Source: Chelatococcus reniformis
GTDB taxonomy: Bacteria; Pseudomonadota; Alphaproteobacteria; Rhizobiales; Beijerinckiaceae
Direction: 5' to 3'
Length of the DNA stretch: 64,000 nt
NCBI RefSeq assembly: GCF_014640075.1
Contig: NZ_BMGG01000004.1
Span: 62,001-126,000 of the forward strand
In this document: one piece after another, positions 50,355 to 59,755 of the stretch
Position numbering within the stretch: position 1 is the stretch's first letter
How the letters are laid out: the number at the start of each line of letters is the position of its first letter
Translations under genes and position numbers: made by a program
The notes under the pieces: model-generated
Told to the model about the DNA's origin: nothing
The model's database searches: none
What the model saw: the letters and a program-made list of their open reading frames with translations, nothing else

Positions 50355-51995
50355 TCAGCCGCCATCCGTGGGCATAGCCTTGGCCGTTTCCCGCAGCTTG
50401 AATTTCTGGATCTTCCCCGTCGACGTCTTCGGGATGTCGGCAAAGACGATGCCGCGCGGGCACTTGTAGCGGGCCAGGTGCTGGCGGCACCAGTCCATCA
50501 ACTCCTCCGCCGTCGCCTTGTGACCTGTCTTGAGCTCGACGAACGCCCACGGCGTCTCGCCCCATTTCGCGTCGGGCCTGGCCACGACGGCGACGTTGGC
50601 CACGGCCGGGTGCTTGTAGAGCGCATCCTCCACCTCGATGGACGAGATGTTCTCGCCGCCGGAAATGATGATGTCCTTCGAGCGGTCCTTGAGCTGGACG
50701 TAGCCGTCCGGATGCTTCACGCCAAGATCGCCGGTATGGAACCAGCCCCCGGCGAATGCCTTGGCGGTGGCCGACGGGTTCTTCAGGTAGCCCTTCATCA
50801 CCACGTTGCCGCGCATGACCACTTCACCAAGCGTCGTCCCGTCGGCGGGCACGGAAACCATGGTGTCGGGATCGACCACGTCGAGCGCGTCGAGTGCCGC
50901 GTAGCGGACGCCCTGGCGCGCCTTGCGGGCCGCCTGCTCCGCCGGTGGAAGGCTGTTCCAGGCCTCGTGCCATTCGTTGACCACCGCCGGCCCGTAGGTC
51001 TCGGTGAGGCCGTAGACGTGGGTCACGTCGAAGCCGGCCGCGGCCATGGCGGCGAGCACCGCTTCGGGTGGGGGCGCCGCAGCGGTGGTGAATGACACGC
51101 GCTGCGGAAAGCCGCGTCGCTCCGCCTGCGGCGCGTCGAGCAGCGTCGCCATGACGATCGGGGCGCCGCACAGATGCGTGACGCCGTGGTCGGCGATGGC
51201 ATCGTAGATGGCCTTGGCCCGGACCTGGCGCAGGCAGACGTGGGTGCCAGCGAGCAGCGACACGGTCCACGGGAAGCACCAGCCGTTGCAATGGAACATT
51301 GGCAGCGTCCACAGATAGACCGGATGGCGGCGCATGTCGCAGCTGAGCACGTTACCGGTGGCGAGCAGGGCAGCGCCGCGGTGATGGTACACCACCCCCT
51401 TCGGATCGCCGGTGGTGCCGGAGGTGTAGTTCAAGCTGATGGCGTCCCACTCGTCGCCCGGCATCGCCCAGGCGAACTGCGAATCGCCAGCGGCGATGAA
51501 TGCTTCGTAGTCGTCGGCCCCCAGCCGCTCGCCGGGCCCTGCGTATTGCGGATCGTCGACGTCGATAACCCGCGGCCGCACGCGCGCCAGCGCCAGCGCC
51601 TCGCGGATGACCGGTGAGAACTCCCGATCGGTGATCAGCACACGCGTCTCGGCATGGTCGAAGGTGAATGCCAGGATCGCCGCATCGAGGCGGGTGTTCA
51701 GCGTGTTGAGCACGGCGCCGGCCATCGGTACGCCGTAGTGGCACTCCACCATGGTGGGCGTATTGGGCAGCATCACCGAGACCGTGTCGCCGCGGCCGAC
51801 GCCGGCACCTTGCAAAGCTGAGGCGAGCCGGCGCGCGCGCTCGTACAGCTCGCGGTAGCTGCGGCGCAGCGGGCCGTGCACGATCGCCGTGCGGTCGGGG
51901 AACACGCTCGATGCGCGCTCCAGAAAGCTCAGCGGCGTCAGCGGCTGGTGGTTGGCTGGATTGCGATCGAGGTCACGGTCGAAGGCGGTCGTCAT
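50355..51995 (-). CDS. Acyl-CoA synthetase (AMP-forming), fatty-acid type
   Basis: 546-residue adenylate-forming enzyme. The P-loop-like LNYTSGTTGDPKGVVYHHRG, the motif HVYGLTETYGP, GWFHTGDLGVKHPDGYVQLKDRSKD and the C-terminal IPKTSTGKIQKF with the catalytic Lys are all present. The N-terminus TPLSFLERASSVFPDRTAIVHG is typical of the medium/long-chain group often annotated as acyl-CoA synthetase. It is divergent from prpE. AGGGGAAA precedes the start. Chain-length preference is not predictable. Confidence 0.9.
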   Translation of the reverse strand: MTTAFDRDLDRNPANHQPLTPLSFLERASSVFPDRTAIVHGPLRRSYRELYERARRLASALQGAGVGRGDTVSVMLPNTPTMVECHYGVPMAGAVLNTLNTRLDAAILAFTFDHAETRVLITDREFSPVIREALALARVRPRVIDVDDPQYAGPGERLGADDYEAFIAAGDSQFAWAMPGDEWDAISLNYTSGTTGDPKGVVYHHRGAALLATGNVLSCDMRRHPVYLWTLPMFHCNGWCFPWTVSLLAGTHVCLRQVRAKAIYDAIADHGVTHLCGAPIVMATLLDAPQAERRGFPQRVSFTTAAAPPPEAVLAAMAAAGFDVTHVYGLTETYGPAVVNEWHEAWNSLPPAEQAARKARQGVRYAALDALDVVDPDTMVSVPADGTTLGEVVMRGNVVMKGYLKNPSATAKAFAGGWFHTGDLGVKHPDGYVQLKDRSKDIIISGGENISSIEVEDALYKHPAVANVAVVARPDAKWGETPWAFVELKTGHKATAEELMDWCRQHLARYKCPRGIVFADIPKTSTGKIQKFKLRETAKAMPTDGG

Positions 51996-52021
51996 GGCGT
52001 TTCCCCTGCTGCTGGCATTTT

Positions 52022-52097
52022 AGAGCATCTTGCCTTCGGATGGGATCATCCAAAGGCGCCGAAATGCTCATAAACTTTTGAAACTGGAGCGCTTCTT
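52022..52097. repeat. Palindromic repeat family B, copy 3
   Basis: GAGCATCTTGCCTTCGGATG-GGAT-CATCCAAAGGCGCCGAAATGCTC forms an imperfect hairpin followed by ACTTTTGAAACTGGAGCGCTTC. It is 27 bases upstream of the acyl-CoA synthetase start. Confidence 0.72.
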
Positions 52098-52418
52098 TTG
52101 CTCTTGGAGAATTGCACCCGGTCGGTAGCGCTTCCGATCGGAAGCGCCCGCCGGCGCCCGGGGAAGAGCGTCGCCGGCGCGGGCCGCCCGCGGCCCCATG
52201 GGGGCCGGCGCGGTGCCGCGTCGCGGTCTTTGCATTCACCGCGCCGCGCGCGCTACAACGGTCCGGCGGCCGCGCTGGAGATCCGCCCGGGCCCGCAGCC
52301 GCCCGCGGGGCCCCGTCGTATTCCCATGGCCATGGCTCCGCGCGCCGAACCGTGACATCCGCCGGCGCAGCAGCGATTCGCCGACCGGCCCTCGTGCAAT
52401 AGCGAGAAGGGAAACGAC
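52098..52418. other. Intergenic region upstream of prpE, no gene seen
   Basis: 321 bases. GTCGGTAGCGCTTCCGATCGGAAGCGC (52120-52147) forms a GCGCTTCC-GATC-GGAAGCGC hairpin related to the other repeats. The rest is GC-rich without protein-like frames and should carry the prpE promoter. Confidence 0.45.
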
Positions 52419-54404
52419 GTGGTCGCCGATTCCAAATCTGCCCAACGTCCGACGAAACCTGCCGTCGGGTCCGCCGCCGGCGCGTCTGGTGAGGTCTCGG
52501 CCGGGAGCCGCTACCACGAGGACTATGCACGGGCGGAGCGGGAGCCCCTGGCGTTCTGGGGCGAGGTCGCCGGCGGCATCGACTGGATGAGGTCCGCCGC
52601 GACAGTGTTCGACCCGTCGGCGGGCCCCTACGGCCGGTGGTTCTCCGGCGCCGTCTGCAACACTTGCTACAATGCCGTCGACCGCCACGTCGAGCGCGGG
52701 CGCGGGGCGCAGCCGGCGATCATCTACGACAGCCCGGTCACCGGCTCGAAGCGGGTGATCTCCTACGCGGGGCTGCTGGCCGAAGTGCGCATCCTGGCGA
52801 GCGTGTTGCGCGAGATGGGAGTGAGCAAGGGCGACCGCGTCGTCATCTACATGCCGATGGTACCCGAAGCCGTGTTCGCCATGCTGGCCTGCGCGCGGCT
52901 GGGGGCGATCCACTCGGTCGTCTTCGGCGGCTTCGCCGCCAACGAGCTCGCCACGCGGCTGGAGGACGCGGAGCCCAAGGTGGTGCTCGCCGCCTCCTGC
53001 GGGGTCGAGCCTCAGCGCGTCGTCCCCTACAAGCCGCTGCTCGACGAAGCCCTCACGCTCACCAGCGTCAAGCCGTCGGCCTGCCTGATCCTGCAGCGCC
53101 CGCAGGCCGAGGCCAAGCTGGTCAAGGGGCGGGACTTCGACTGGGCGGCGATGACCGACAAGGCCCGGGCCGCCGAGAAGGGCGCCGACTGCGTGCCGGT
53201 GGCCGCCACCGACCCCCTCTACATCCTCTACACGTCGGGCACGACGGGGAGGCCGAAGGGCGTTGTCCGCGACAACGGCGGCTACATGGCGGCGCTGCTC
53301 TGGTCGATGAAGGCGCTCTACGGCATCGAGCCCGGCGAGGTGTTCTGGACCGCCTCCGACGTCGGCTGGGTCGTGGGTCACAGCTATATCGTCTACGCCC
53401 CCTTGATCTTCGGGGCCACCAGCCTGCTCTACGAAGGCAAGCCCGTGGGCACACCCGACGCCGGAGCCTTCTGGCGCGTGATCGCCGAGCACAGCGTCAA
53501 GGCGCTGTTCACGGCGCCGACGGCGCTCCGCGCCATCAAGAAGGAAGACCCCGACGGCGAGTTGCTGAAGCGCTACGACCTGAAGGGCTTCCGCACGCTG
53601 TTCCTGGCGGGTGAGCGGGCCGACCCCGCCACCATCCAATGGGCGGAAAAGCTGCTCGGGGTGCCCGTCATCGACCATTGGTGGCAGACCGAGACGGGCT
53701 GGTGCATCTGCGGCAACCCGGTCGGCTTGGGCCAGTTGCCGGTCAAGTACGGCTCGACCGGCGTGCCCATGCCCGGCTACCGGCTCGACGCCCTCGACGA
53801 GGCCGGCAAGCCGGTGCCGACGGGCACCATGGGCTCGATCGCGATCAAGCTGCCGTTGCCCCCCGGCTGCCTGCCGACCCTGTGGCAGGCCGACGAGCGC
53901 TTTCGCGAGAGCTACCTGGCCGATTTTCCCGGCTACTACCGCAGTGGCGATGCGGGGTTCATCGACGAGGACGGCTACGTCTTCGTCATGGGCCGCACCG
54001 ACGACATCATCAACGTGGCCGGTCACCGCCTGTCGACGGGCGGCATCGAGGAGGTCATCGCCGCTCACCAGGACGTGGCCGAGTGCGCGGTGATCGGCGT
54101 GCGCGACGAGATCAAGGGCGAGGTGCCGTGCGGCTTCATCGTGCTCAAGCGCGGCGTCGAGCGGAGCCCGGCCGACATCGAGCGCGAGATCATCGCCCTG
54201 GTGCGCGAGAAGATCGGCCCGGTGGCCGCGTTCAAGGCGGCCGTGACGGTGGGCCGCCTGCCCAAGACCCGCTCCGGCAAGATTCTGCGCGGCACCATGA
54301 AGAAGATCGCCGACCACGACAGCTGGACGATGCCCGCCACCATCGAGGACGCCGGCGCCCTCGACGAGGTGGCGGCCGCCCTGGGCGGACGGGACGGCGC
54401 GTAG
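52419..54404 (+). CDS. prpE: Propionyl-CoA synthetase
   Basis: 661-residue short-chain acyl-CoA synthetase of the acetyl/propionyl-CoA group. Motifs: LYILYTSGTTGRPKGVVRDNGG, DVGWVVGHSYIVYAPL, FLAGERADPATIQWA, WWQTETGWCI and KTRSGKILRG with the acetylatable catalytic Lys. GGYMAAL and the WVVGHSYIVYAPL stretch fit PrpE rather than Acs. The first 28 residues are a low-complexity tail. GTG start with AAGGGA upstream. The divergent gene is another acyl-CoA synthetase. Confidence 0.88.
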   Translation: MVADSKSAQRPTKPAVGSAAGASGEVSAGSRYHEDYARAEREPLAFWGEVAGGIDWMRSAATVFDPSAGPYGRWFSGAVCNTCYNAVDRHVERGRGAQPAIIYDSPVTGSKRVISYAGLLAEVRILASVLREMGVSKGDRVVIYMPMVPEAVFAMLACARLGAIHSVVFGGFAANELATRLEDAEPKVVLAASCGVEPQRVVPYKPLLDEALTLTSVKPSACLILQRPQAEAKLVKGRDFDWAAMTDKARAAEKGADCVPVAATDPLYILYTSGTTGRPKGVVRDNGGYMAALLWSMKALYGIEPGEVFWTASDVGWVVGHSYIVYAPLIFGATSLLYEGKPVGTPDAGAFWRVIAEHSVKALFTAPTALRAIKKEDPDGELLKRYDLKGFRTLFLAGERADPATIQWAEKLLGVPVIDHWWQTETGWCICGNPVGLGQLPVKYGSTGVPMPGYRLDALDEAGKPVPTGTMGSIAIKLPLPPGCLPTLWQADERFRESYLADFPGYYRSGDAGFIDEDGYVFVMGRTDDIINVAGHRLSTGGIEEVIAAHQDVAECAVIGVRDEIKGEVPCGFIVLKRGVERSPADIEREIIALVREKIGPVAAFKAAVTVGRLPKTRSGKILRGTMKKIADHDSWTMPATIEDAGALDEVAAALGGRDGA

Positions 54405-54533
54405 CAGGCCCGTCAGCCGCGTCGGGCCCGGACCGGCCGCTGGCGTGCCGGGCGTCCGGCCGGCGTGCGCCGGCCGGCCAGCCGCGAATACGTCGCTCGA
54501 GGTCAGCCTCGGCAGTGCAGCGGCACCCTCGGC

Positions 54534-55487
54534 CTACGGGGCGCTCGCCGCGCTGAGCCGCTCCACCGCGGGCGACGGCAACACGAGGCGTGTCGCCTTG
54601 ATCAGGTCGCCGAGCTGCGCGACGCTGGTGGCGCTGGCGATCGGCGCGGTCACGGTCGGGCGCGCCATCAGCCAGGCGAGCGCCACCTGTGTCGGATTGG
54701 CCTTGACCTCCGCAGCCACCTCGTCGAGCGCGGCGAGGATGCGAAAGCCGCGTTCGTTCAGGTATTTTGGGATGGCGCGGGCGCCGCGCGGGCTCTTGCC
54801 GAGGTCGGCCTCCGATCGGTACTTGCCGGTGAGGAAGCCGGCCGCCAGTGAGAAATACGGGATGACGCCGAGCCCCTCGGCCCGGCACAGCTCCTCGAGC
54901 GGCCCCTCGTAGGTGCTGCGGCTGTAGAGGTTGTATTCGGGCTGCATGGTCTCGTAGCGCGGCAGGCCGAGCCGGGTGCTGGCGTCGAGCGCGCTCTTCA
55001 GCCGCTCCGGCGAGAAGTTGGAGGCGCCGATGGCACGCACCTTGCCGGCCTTGATCAGCTCCGCAAAGGCCTCGAGCGGCTCCTCGACCGAGGTGTCGGC
55101 ATCGTCGAAATGCGACTGGTAGAGGTCGATGTAGTCGGTCTTGAGCCGCGTGAGCGAGTCCTCGACCGCTTTCAGAATGTAGGCACGCTTCAAGCCCTTG
55201 CGGTCTTCCGCCATCGGGGCGCCCACCTTGGTGGCGATGATCACCTTGTCACGGCCGCCCCGGGCGGCGAGCCAGTCGCCGATCACCGTCTCGGACTCGC
55301 CTCCCGTGTGGCCGGGAACCCAGACCGAATAGACGTCGGCAGTATCGATGAAGTTGAGCCCCTCGGCGACCAGGGCATCAAGCAGCGCAAAGGACGCCTT
55401 GGCGTCCGCGGTCCAGCCGAAGACGTTGCCGCCGAAGCACAGCGGCGGCACTGAAATTCCCGAACGTCCGAGCTCGCGCTTGGCCAT
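54534..55487 (-). CDS. Aldo/keto reductase
   Basis: 317-residue NADPH-dependent oxidoreductase with a TIM-barrel fold. The catalytic Asp-Tyr pair is in FIDTADVYSV, Lys is in IIATKVG, and His in LYQSHFDD. The NADPH site GASNFSPERLKSAL and the C-terminal TVTAPIASATSVAQL follow. Start at 55487 gives MAKRELGRSGISVPPL and a GGGGAGAG ribosome-binding site. Substrate unknown. Confidence 0.92.
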   Translation of the reverse strand: MAKRELGRSGISVPPLCFGGNVFGWTADAKASFALLDALVAEGLNFIDTADVYSVWVPGHTGGESETVIGDWLAARGGRDKVIIATKVGAPMAEDRKGLKRAYILKAVEDSLTRLKTDYIDLYQSHFDDADTSVEEPLEAFAELIKAGKVRAIGASNFSPERLKSALDASTRLGLPRYETMQPEYNLYSRSTYEGPLEELCRAEGLGVIPYFSLAAGFLTGKYRSEADLGKSPRGARAIPKYLNERGFRILAALDEVAAEVKANPTQVALAWLMARPTVTAPIASATSVAQLGDLIKATRLVLPSPAVERLSAASAP

Positions 55488-55615
55488 GGTGCTCTCCCCT
55501 TTCGAGCGGCTCATTCCCATCTGCATCATGCGATACGGGCCGGCCGGACGCCACGCCGGCGTTGCCGGAGCTGCCATGCGCCCGTCGAGCCAGCCAGACT
55601 GTGGAGCCGTGACCC

Positions 55616-55990
55616 ATGAAACTGCCCGGTCCCGATCACCCCATCACCATCAAGCCCGCAGGCCAGCGCGTGCGGGTGATCCTGAACGGCGAGACGATCG
55701 CCGACAGCACGCGCGCTCTCGAGCTCAAGGAGGCAACCTATCCGTCCGTGCTCTACATTCCGCGCGAGGACGCCGCGATGGCGCTGCTGGAGCGCACGGA
55801 GCACCGCACCCATTGCCCCTACAAGGGCGACGCCAGCTACTTCAGCATCCGCACCGGCGAGGGGCGCTCGGAGAACGCAATCTGGTCCTACGAGGAGCCG
55901 TTCCCTGCCATGGCGGAGATCAAGGGGCACCTGGCCTTCTACACGGAGCGGGTCGACCGCATCGAAGTGGGCGCCCCACAGGCGATGTGA
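55616..55990 (+). CDS. DUF427 family protein
   Basis: 124 residues. Family hallmarks are RVILNGETIADST, YIPREDAAMALLERTEHRTHCPYKGDASYFSI, NAIWSYEEPFPA and the terminal FYTERVDRIEV. The fold is a small beta-barrel; some DUF427 proteins have been linked to nucleotide or metal binding, but no reaction is established. It is divergent from the aldo/keto reductase. Confidence 0.92.
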   Translation: MKLPGPDHPITIKPAGQRVRVILNGETIADSTRALELKEATYPSVLYIPREDAAMALLERTEHRTHCPYKGDASYFSIRTGEGRSENAIWSYEEPFPAMAEIKGHLAFYTERVDRIEVGAPQAM

Positions 55991-56073
55991 CAATCGGTGA
56001 GTCGCCGACGTCGACACCAAAATGCACCAGTCCGGTCACATGATGCAGCACGACAAACAGGAGAGGACAACTG

Positions 56074-56355
56074 ATGCTGACGAAATTTGCTGCCGTGGCG
56101 GGGGTCGCCGTGGTGCTGCTCGCGGGGGCCCTGCCGGCGGCAGCGCAGAGCCAGCCGAAACTCAGCGCCGAAACGCAGGCCAAGCTGCGCCAGGCGTGCA
56201 CGGGTGACATCCGCACGCTCTGCTCCGACGCCAAGCCGGGCGGCGGGCGACTCGTGCAGTGCCTCACCGAGAAGCGCGACAAGGTCTCCGATGGATGCAA
56301 GAGCGCCATGAGTGAGGCGCGGGCGGAGCGGCAGTCGAAGATGAAGAAGCAGTGA
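56074..56355 (+). CDS. Small secreted cysteine-rich repeat protein
   Basis: 93 residues. A signal peptide ends AAAQ (about residue 25). The mature part has a single Cys-rich-repeat unit: ACTGDIRTLCSDAKPGGGRLVQCLTEKRDKVSDGC, with four Cys spaced as in the GLG1-type repeat seen in exported alphaproteobacterial proteins. The tail is Lys-rich. GGAGAGGA precedes the start. Function unknown; probably periplasmic. Confidence 0.8.
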   Translation: MLTKFAAVAGVAVVLLAGALPAAAQSQPKLSAETQAKLRQACTGDIRTLCSDAKPGGGRLVQCLTEKRDKVSDGCKSAMSEARAERQSKMKKQ

Positions 56356-56659
56356 CCACGCGGCCTCGGGCCCGGGGCGTCTCGCGCTCATGGGGGCCGT
56401 GCGACCGGTCTTCGTAACGCGGTCCGATCGGGTGGGAACCACCCGATCGGAGGGGAGCACTTCCCGTTCAACGACTTGAAGCATGTCCACCGGACCAGAT
56501 GCCCCTATCTGATCGGGTCACGGCCGCGCAGGCGGAACCGGGCTGCACCCGGCGGCGCGGCCCGCTGCGGAATGGCGCGCCTGGGCCGGGACGGCCGGCT
56601 CGCGCACTCGGCTAACCTTCGCCGCTCTCCGGGCCGGCCGTGGCCTCGGTGCCTGAGCC
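56356..56659. other. Intergenic region with a strong family C hairpin
   Basis: 304 bases without a convincing gene. It contains the perfect hairpin listed at 56424-56450 and, after it, family B/C-like tail fragments (GGGAGCACTTCCC, GAAGCATGTCCACCGGACCAGATGC). Confidence 0.5.
56424..56450. repeat. CCGATCGGGTGG perfect hairpin (family C)
   Basis: CCGATCGGGTGG-GAA-CCACCCGATCGG, a 12-bp perfect stem with a 3-base loop. Related copies: 6576-6601 and 44605-44633, diverged copy 24487-24512. Confidence 0.75.
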
Positions 56660-57376
56660 CTATTCGTCGTCGTCTTCGTCGGTGCGCTTCAAGCCCTTGA
56701 GCTTGGCGAAGACCGAATCGACGTCGATCTTCTCCTGGCCGTGCCGGGGCGGCGGTTCGCGGTCGGCGAAGGGGGCGGGCTCCTCCTCGGCATGGGCTGT
56801 CGTGACTTCCGCCGGCAGCAGGGTCTGGCCCCCTTCTTCCGCCGGCGGGCGGTCCTTGGCCGCCTTGGCCACCTCCATGTCGAGGTCGATCTGCGAGGCG
56901 AGGCCGAGCGTGACCGGATCGAGCGGGCTCAGGTTCTGCATGTTCCAGTGGCCGCGCTCGCGAATCTGCTGAATCGTGTTCTTGGTCGTGCCGACCAGGC
57001 GCATGATCTGCGCGTCCTTGAGCTCCGGATGGTTGCGCAGCAGCCAGAGGATGGCGTTGGGGCGGTCCTGGCGGCGCGACACCGGCGTGTAGCGCGGACC
57101 CTTGGAGCGCTTGACCTCGGGCAGGCGGACCTTCGGATCGGCCAGCTTGAGGCGGTACTCGGGGTTGCGCTGTCCGCGCTCGATCTCCTCGCGCGTGAGC
57201 TGGCCGGTGCCCACAGGATCGAGGCCCTTGATGCCGGCGGCGACTTCGCCGTCGGCAATGCCTTTGACCTCCAGGTGGTGCAGTTTGCAGAAATCGCCGA
57301 TCTGCTCGAACGACAACGAGGTGTTCTCCACCAGCCAGACGGCGGTGGCCTTGGGCATCAGCGGGCCGGCGGACAT
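56660..57376 (-). CDS. trcR: TrcR/DUF1013 cell-cycle transcriptional regulator
   Basis: 238 residues. The N-terminal AVWLVENTSLSFEQIGDFCKLH segment is a helix-turn-helix-like unit, followed by KRSKGPRYTPVSRRQDRPNAILWLLRNHPELKDAQIMRLVGTTK, the conserved core of DUF1013. The C-terminus is acidic (about 165-238, ending DEDDDE). Members are essential alphaproteobacterial regulators associated with RNA polymerase in Sinorhizobium/Caulobacter. GGAGGAA precedes the ATG at 57376; homology begins there. Confidence 0.9.
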   Translation of the reverse strand: MSAGPLMPKATAVWLVENTSLSFEQIGDFCKLHHLEVKGIADGEVAAGIKGLDPVGTGQLTREEIERGQRNPEYRLKLADPKVRLPEVKRSKGPRYTPVSRRQDRPNAILWLLRNHPELKDAQIMRLVGTTKNTIQQIRERGHWNMQNLSPLDPVTLGLASQIDLDMEVAKAAKDRPPAEEGGQTLLPAEVTTAHAEEEPAPFADREPPPRHGQEKIDVDSVFAKLKGLKRTDEDDDE

Positions 57377-57589
57377 GACGAAGTTCCTCCGATGAAGGTC
57401 CTCGACGCGCTCTCGCGCGGAGGAAAATTGGCAAGCCCCCTCGGCTGCTCCGGGCCGGCTGATCGGCCAGAGCGCGTCACCACGACTTGGAGGGGAACAT
57501 GTGAAGCTATAGGACGTTCCGCTGCGCGAGGCAACGCGGCCGCGTCCGCCTGGGAGCGGCGGCCCCACGCCGCCGCAGAGCCTTGCTCT

Positions 57590-58606
57590 TCACGCCGCTA
57601 CGGTCAGAACGATCTTGCCCACGTGGGCGCTCGATTCCATCAGCGCATGAGCCCTGTTCGCCTCCGCCAGCGGGAATGTGGCGTGGATCACCGGCTTGAT
57701 TCGGCCCGCCGCGAGCAGGGGCCACACGTCGGCCTCGAGCGCCCGCGCGATGGCCGCTTTCGCCTCCACCGGCCGGGCGCGCAGCGTCGAGCCCGTGTGC
57801 GTCAGCCGCTTCAGCATCAGCCGGGTGAAATCCACCGTGGCCTTGGCCCCGTTCAGGAAGGCGATCTGCACGATGCGCCCGTCGACCGCGGCGGCGTCGT
57901 AGTTGCGCTGGATGTAGTCGCCGCCGACCATATCGAGGATCACCTCTGCGCCCTGGCCGTTGGTCGCCGCCTTGGCCGCCGCGACGAAGTCTTCCGTGCG
58001 ATAGTTCACGGCGATGTCGGCGCCGAGGTCGCGGCAGGCCGCACATTTGTCGTCGGAGCCGGCGGTGGCGATGACCTTGGCCCCGAGCGCCTTGGCCAGC
58101 ATGATCGCCGTGGTGCCGATGCCGGATGTGCCGCCGTGGATGAGAAGCGTCTCCCCGGCCTTGAGGCCGCCGCGCTCGAACACATTGGTCCACACCGTGA
58201 AGAAGGTCTCCGGCAGGGCCGCAGCCTCGGTGAGGCCAAGTCCGGCGGGGACCGGCAGCGCGTTGCTTTCGTGCACCGTCGCGTACTGGGCGTAGCCGCC
58301 CCCGGCGACGAGGGCGCAGACCTGGTCGCCGACCTTGAAGCGGCTTGCGCCGGGGCCGATGGCGATCACGTCGCCGGCGAGCTCCAGCCCCGGGATGTCG
58401 CTGGCCCCCGGCGGAGCCGGATAGGCGCCCAGACGCTGGATGACGTCAGGGCGATTGACCCCGGCGGCGGCGATGTGGACGAGGATCTCGCCGGCGCCCG
58501 GGCGCGGCACCGGCCGGGTCTCCGGCTGCAACACGTCGGGCCCGCCCGGCGTCTTGATGCCGATTGCCGTCATGGTGCTGGGAAGGGTGGTGTGATCGGC
58601 CGCCAT
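57590..58606 (-). CDS. NAD(P)H-quinone oxidoreductase (MDR family, PIG3-like)
   Basis: 338-residue zinc-independent medium-chain dehydrogenase. N-terminal GroES-like domain with AAGVNRPDVIQRLGAYP and GLELAGDVIAIG, then the nucleotide fold LLIHGGTSGIGTTAIMLAKALGA. The family is PIG3/QOR-type quinone reductases, matching in length. The start at 58606 has GAGGAGA upstream. It is divergent from a DUF1192 gene. Confidence 0.9.
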   Translation of the reverse strand: MAADHTTLPSTMTAIGIKTPGGPDVLQPETRPVPRPGAGEILVHIAAAGVNRPDVIQRLGAYPAPPGASDIPGLELAGDVIAIGPGASRFKVGDQVCALVAGGGYAQYATVHESNALPVPAGLGLTEAAALPETFFTVWTNVFERGGLKAGETLLIHGGTSGIGTTAIMLAKALGAKVIATAGSDDKCAACRDLGADIAVNYRTEDFVAAAKAATNGQGAEVILDMVGGDYIQRNYDAAAVDGRIVQIAFLNGAKATVDFTRLMLKRLTHTGSTLRARPVEAKAAIARALEADVWPLLAAGRIKPVIHATFPLAEANRAHALMESSAHVGKIVLTVAA

Positions 58607-58782
58607 CGCCAGGATCTCCTCAATCGCTGTATCTGCACATGACATGCGGCGCGGCGACCGACAATCGGTCGCCGGCACGATGGACCGCGGCGGGCTCAAC
58701 ATCGTGCTTCAAATCCACGGCGCGAGGGCTACTCTGCGGGGGTCGCAGGCAGGCCCTGGCGGCAGAATGGGAGGGTAGCGCG

Positions 58783-58980
58783 ATGAACGAGCCGTTCGTG
58801 GACGACAGGCCCCGTCCCAAGCCGCCGGTGCACGAGATCGGCCAGGATCTGGCGACGTTGTCCCTGGCCGAGCTTGACGAGCGCGTCGCGGCGCTCACGG
58901 CCGAGATCGAGCGGCTCAAGGCGGCGCGCACCCGCAAGGAGGCGTCGCGCAACGCGGCCGATTCCGTCTTCAAACTCTGA
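58783..58980 (+). CDS. DUF1192 family small protein
   Basis: 65 residues. The family core is LSLAELDERVAALTAEIERLKAA, a short coiled coil, after a Pro-rich start. DUF1192 proteins are small alphaproteobacterial proteins of unknown function. It ends 13 bases before the HCCA isomerase-like gene and is probably cotranscribed with it. Confidence 0.85.
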   Translation: MNEPFVDDRPRPKPPVHEIGQDLATLSLAELDERVAALTAEIERLKAARTRKEASRNAADSVFKL

Positions 58981-58993
58981 GGCGGGAAGGCGC

Positions 58994-59614
58994 GTGAGCC
59001 AGCCGTCGATCGCCTTCTGGTACGACTTCGCCAGCAACTATTCGTGGCTTGCCGCCCGGCGCATCGCGGCGCTCGCCGCCGCCCGCGGCGTGGCGGTGGC
59101 CTGGGAGCCGTTTCTGCTCGGGCCGATCTTCGCGAGCCAGGGCTGGGATACCTCGCCCTTCAACATCTATCCGGCCAAGGGCGCTCACGCCTGGCGCGAT
59201 ATCGAGCGGCAGGCGGCGGCGCTCGGCCTGCCGCTGGTGCGCCCCGCCCCCTTTCCGCAGAATTCACTGCTCGCCGCTCGCGTCGGGCTGGCGGTCGGTC
59301 CCGCCGGGCGGCCCGCCTTCTCCGAGGCGCTCTTTCGCGAGGAGTTCGAGCGCGGCCGCTCGATCTCGGATACGGCCGTCCTTGCCGAGGTCCTGGCCGG
59401 GCTCGGTCATGACGCGGGCGCCGTGCTCGCGGCGGCGGCCAGCGAGCTCGTCAAGACCGCGCTGCGGCAGCAGGGCGAGCGCGCCAAGCGCCTCGGGCTC
59501 TTCGGCGCGCCGACCTTCGTGACTGCCGACGGCGAGGTGTTCTGGGGCAACGACCGCCTGGAGGCGGCGCTCGCCTGGGCCATGGACGGGCCGCTACCGG
59601 GCCTCGCGCGCTGA
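58994..59614 (+). CDS. 2-hydroxychromene-2-carboxylate isomerase/DsbA-like thioredoxin-fold protein
   Basis: 206 residues starting with GTG. The thioredoxin-fold N-terminus reads FWYDFASNYSWLAA with Ser instead of a CxxC pair, as in HCCA isomerases and GST-kappa. Middle segments PFLLGPIFASQGW and the C-terminal FGAPTFVTADGEVFWGNDRLEAAL match the family. HCCA isomerase acts in naphthalene degradation, but many members in non-degraders have unknown substrates; no degradation genes are near. GGGAAGG precedes the start. Confidence 0.88.
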   Translation: MSQPSIAFWYDFASNYSWLAARRIAALAAARGVAVAWEPFLLGPIFASQGWDTSPFNIYPAKGAHAWRDIERQAAALGLPLVRPAPFPQNSLLAARVGLAVGPAGRPAFSEALFREEFERGRSISDTAVLAEVLAGLGHDAGAVLAAAASELVKTALRQQGERAKRLGLFGAPTFVTADGEVFWGNDRLEAALAWAMDGPLPGLAR

Positions 59615-59728
59615 ACACCAGGCCGGCCGGGGATCAAGGGCGAGGCAGCCATCCCATGCTTGCCGCGCCGTGCTCCCCCAATTATATAACCGCCATCCGA
59701 CTACGGCAGCCACAGGCTGGCGCGACGA

Positions 59729-59755
59729 GGGTGCGGCCCAGACCGCGCCCTTTTT
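59729..59755 (+). terminator. Intrinsic terminator upstream of rpsA
   Basis: GGGTGCGG-CCCAGA-CCGCGCCC forms an 8-bp stem with one G-U pair, then TTTTT. It is 115 bases after the HCCA isomerase gene and 186 before rpsA. It may end the upstream transcript or, if the rpsA promoter is upstream, act as an attenuator. Confidence 0.75.

Noticed and set aside
52236..54317. A 693-residue minus-strand frame across prpE
   Set aside because: Shadow of the prpE coding strand, His/Arg/Gly-rich without motifs.
54405..54533. GCCGGCC-rich inverted pieces between prpE and the aldo/keto reductase
   Set aside because: Expected by chance in such GC-rich DNA; no loop-and-tail architecture.
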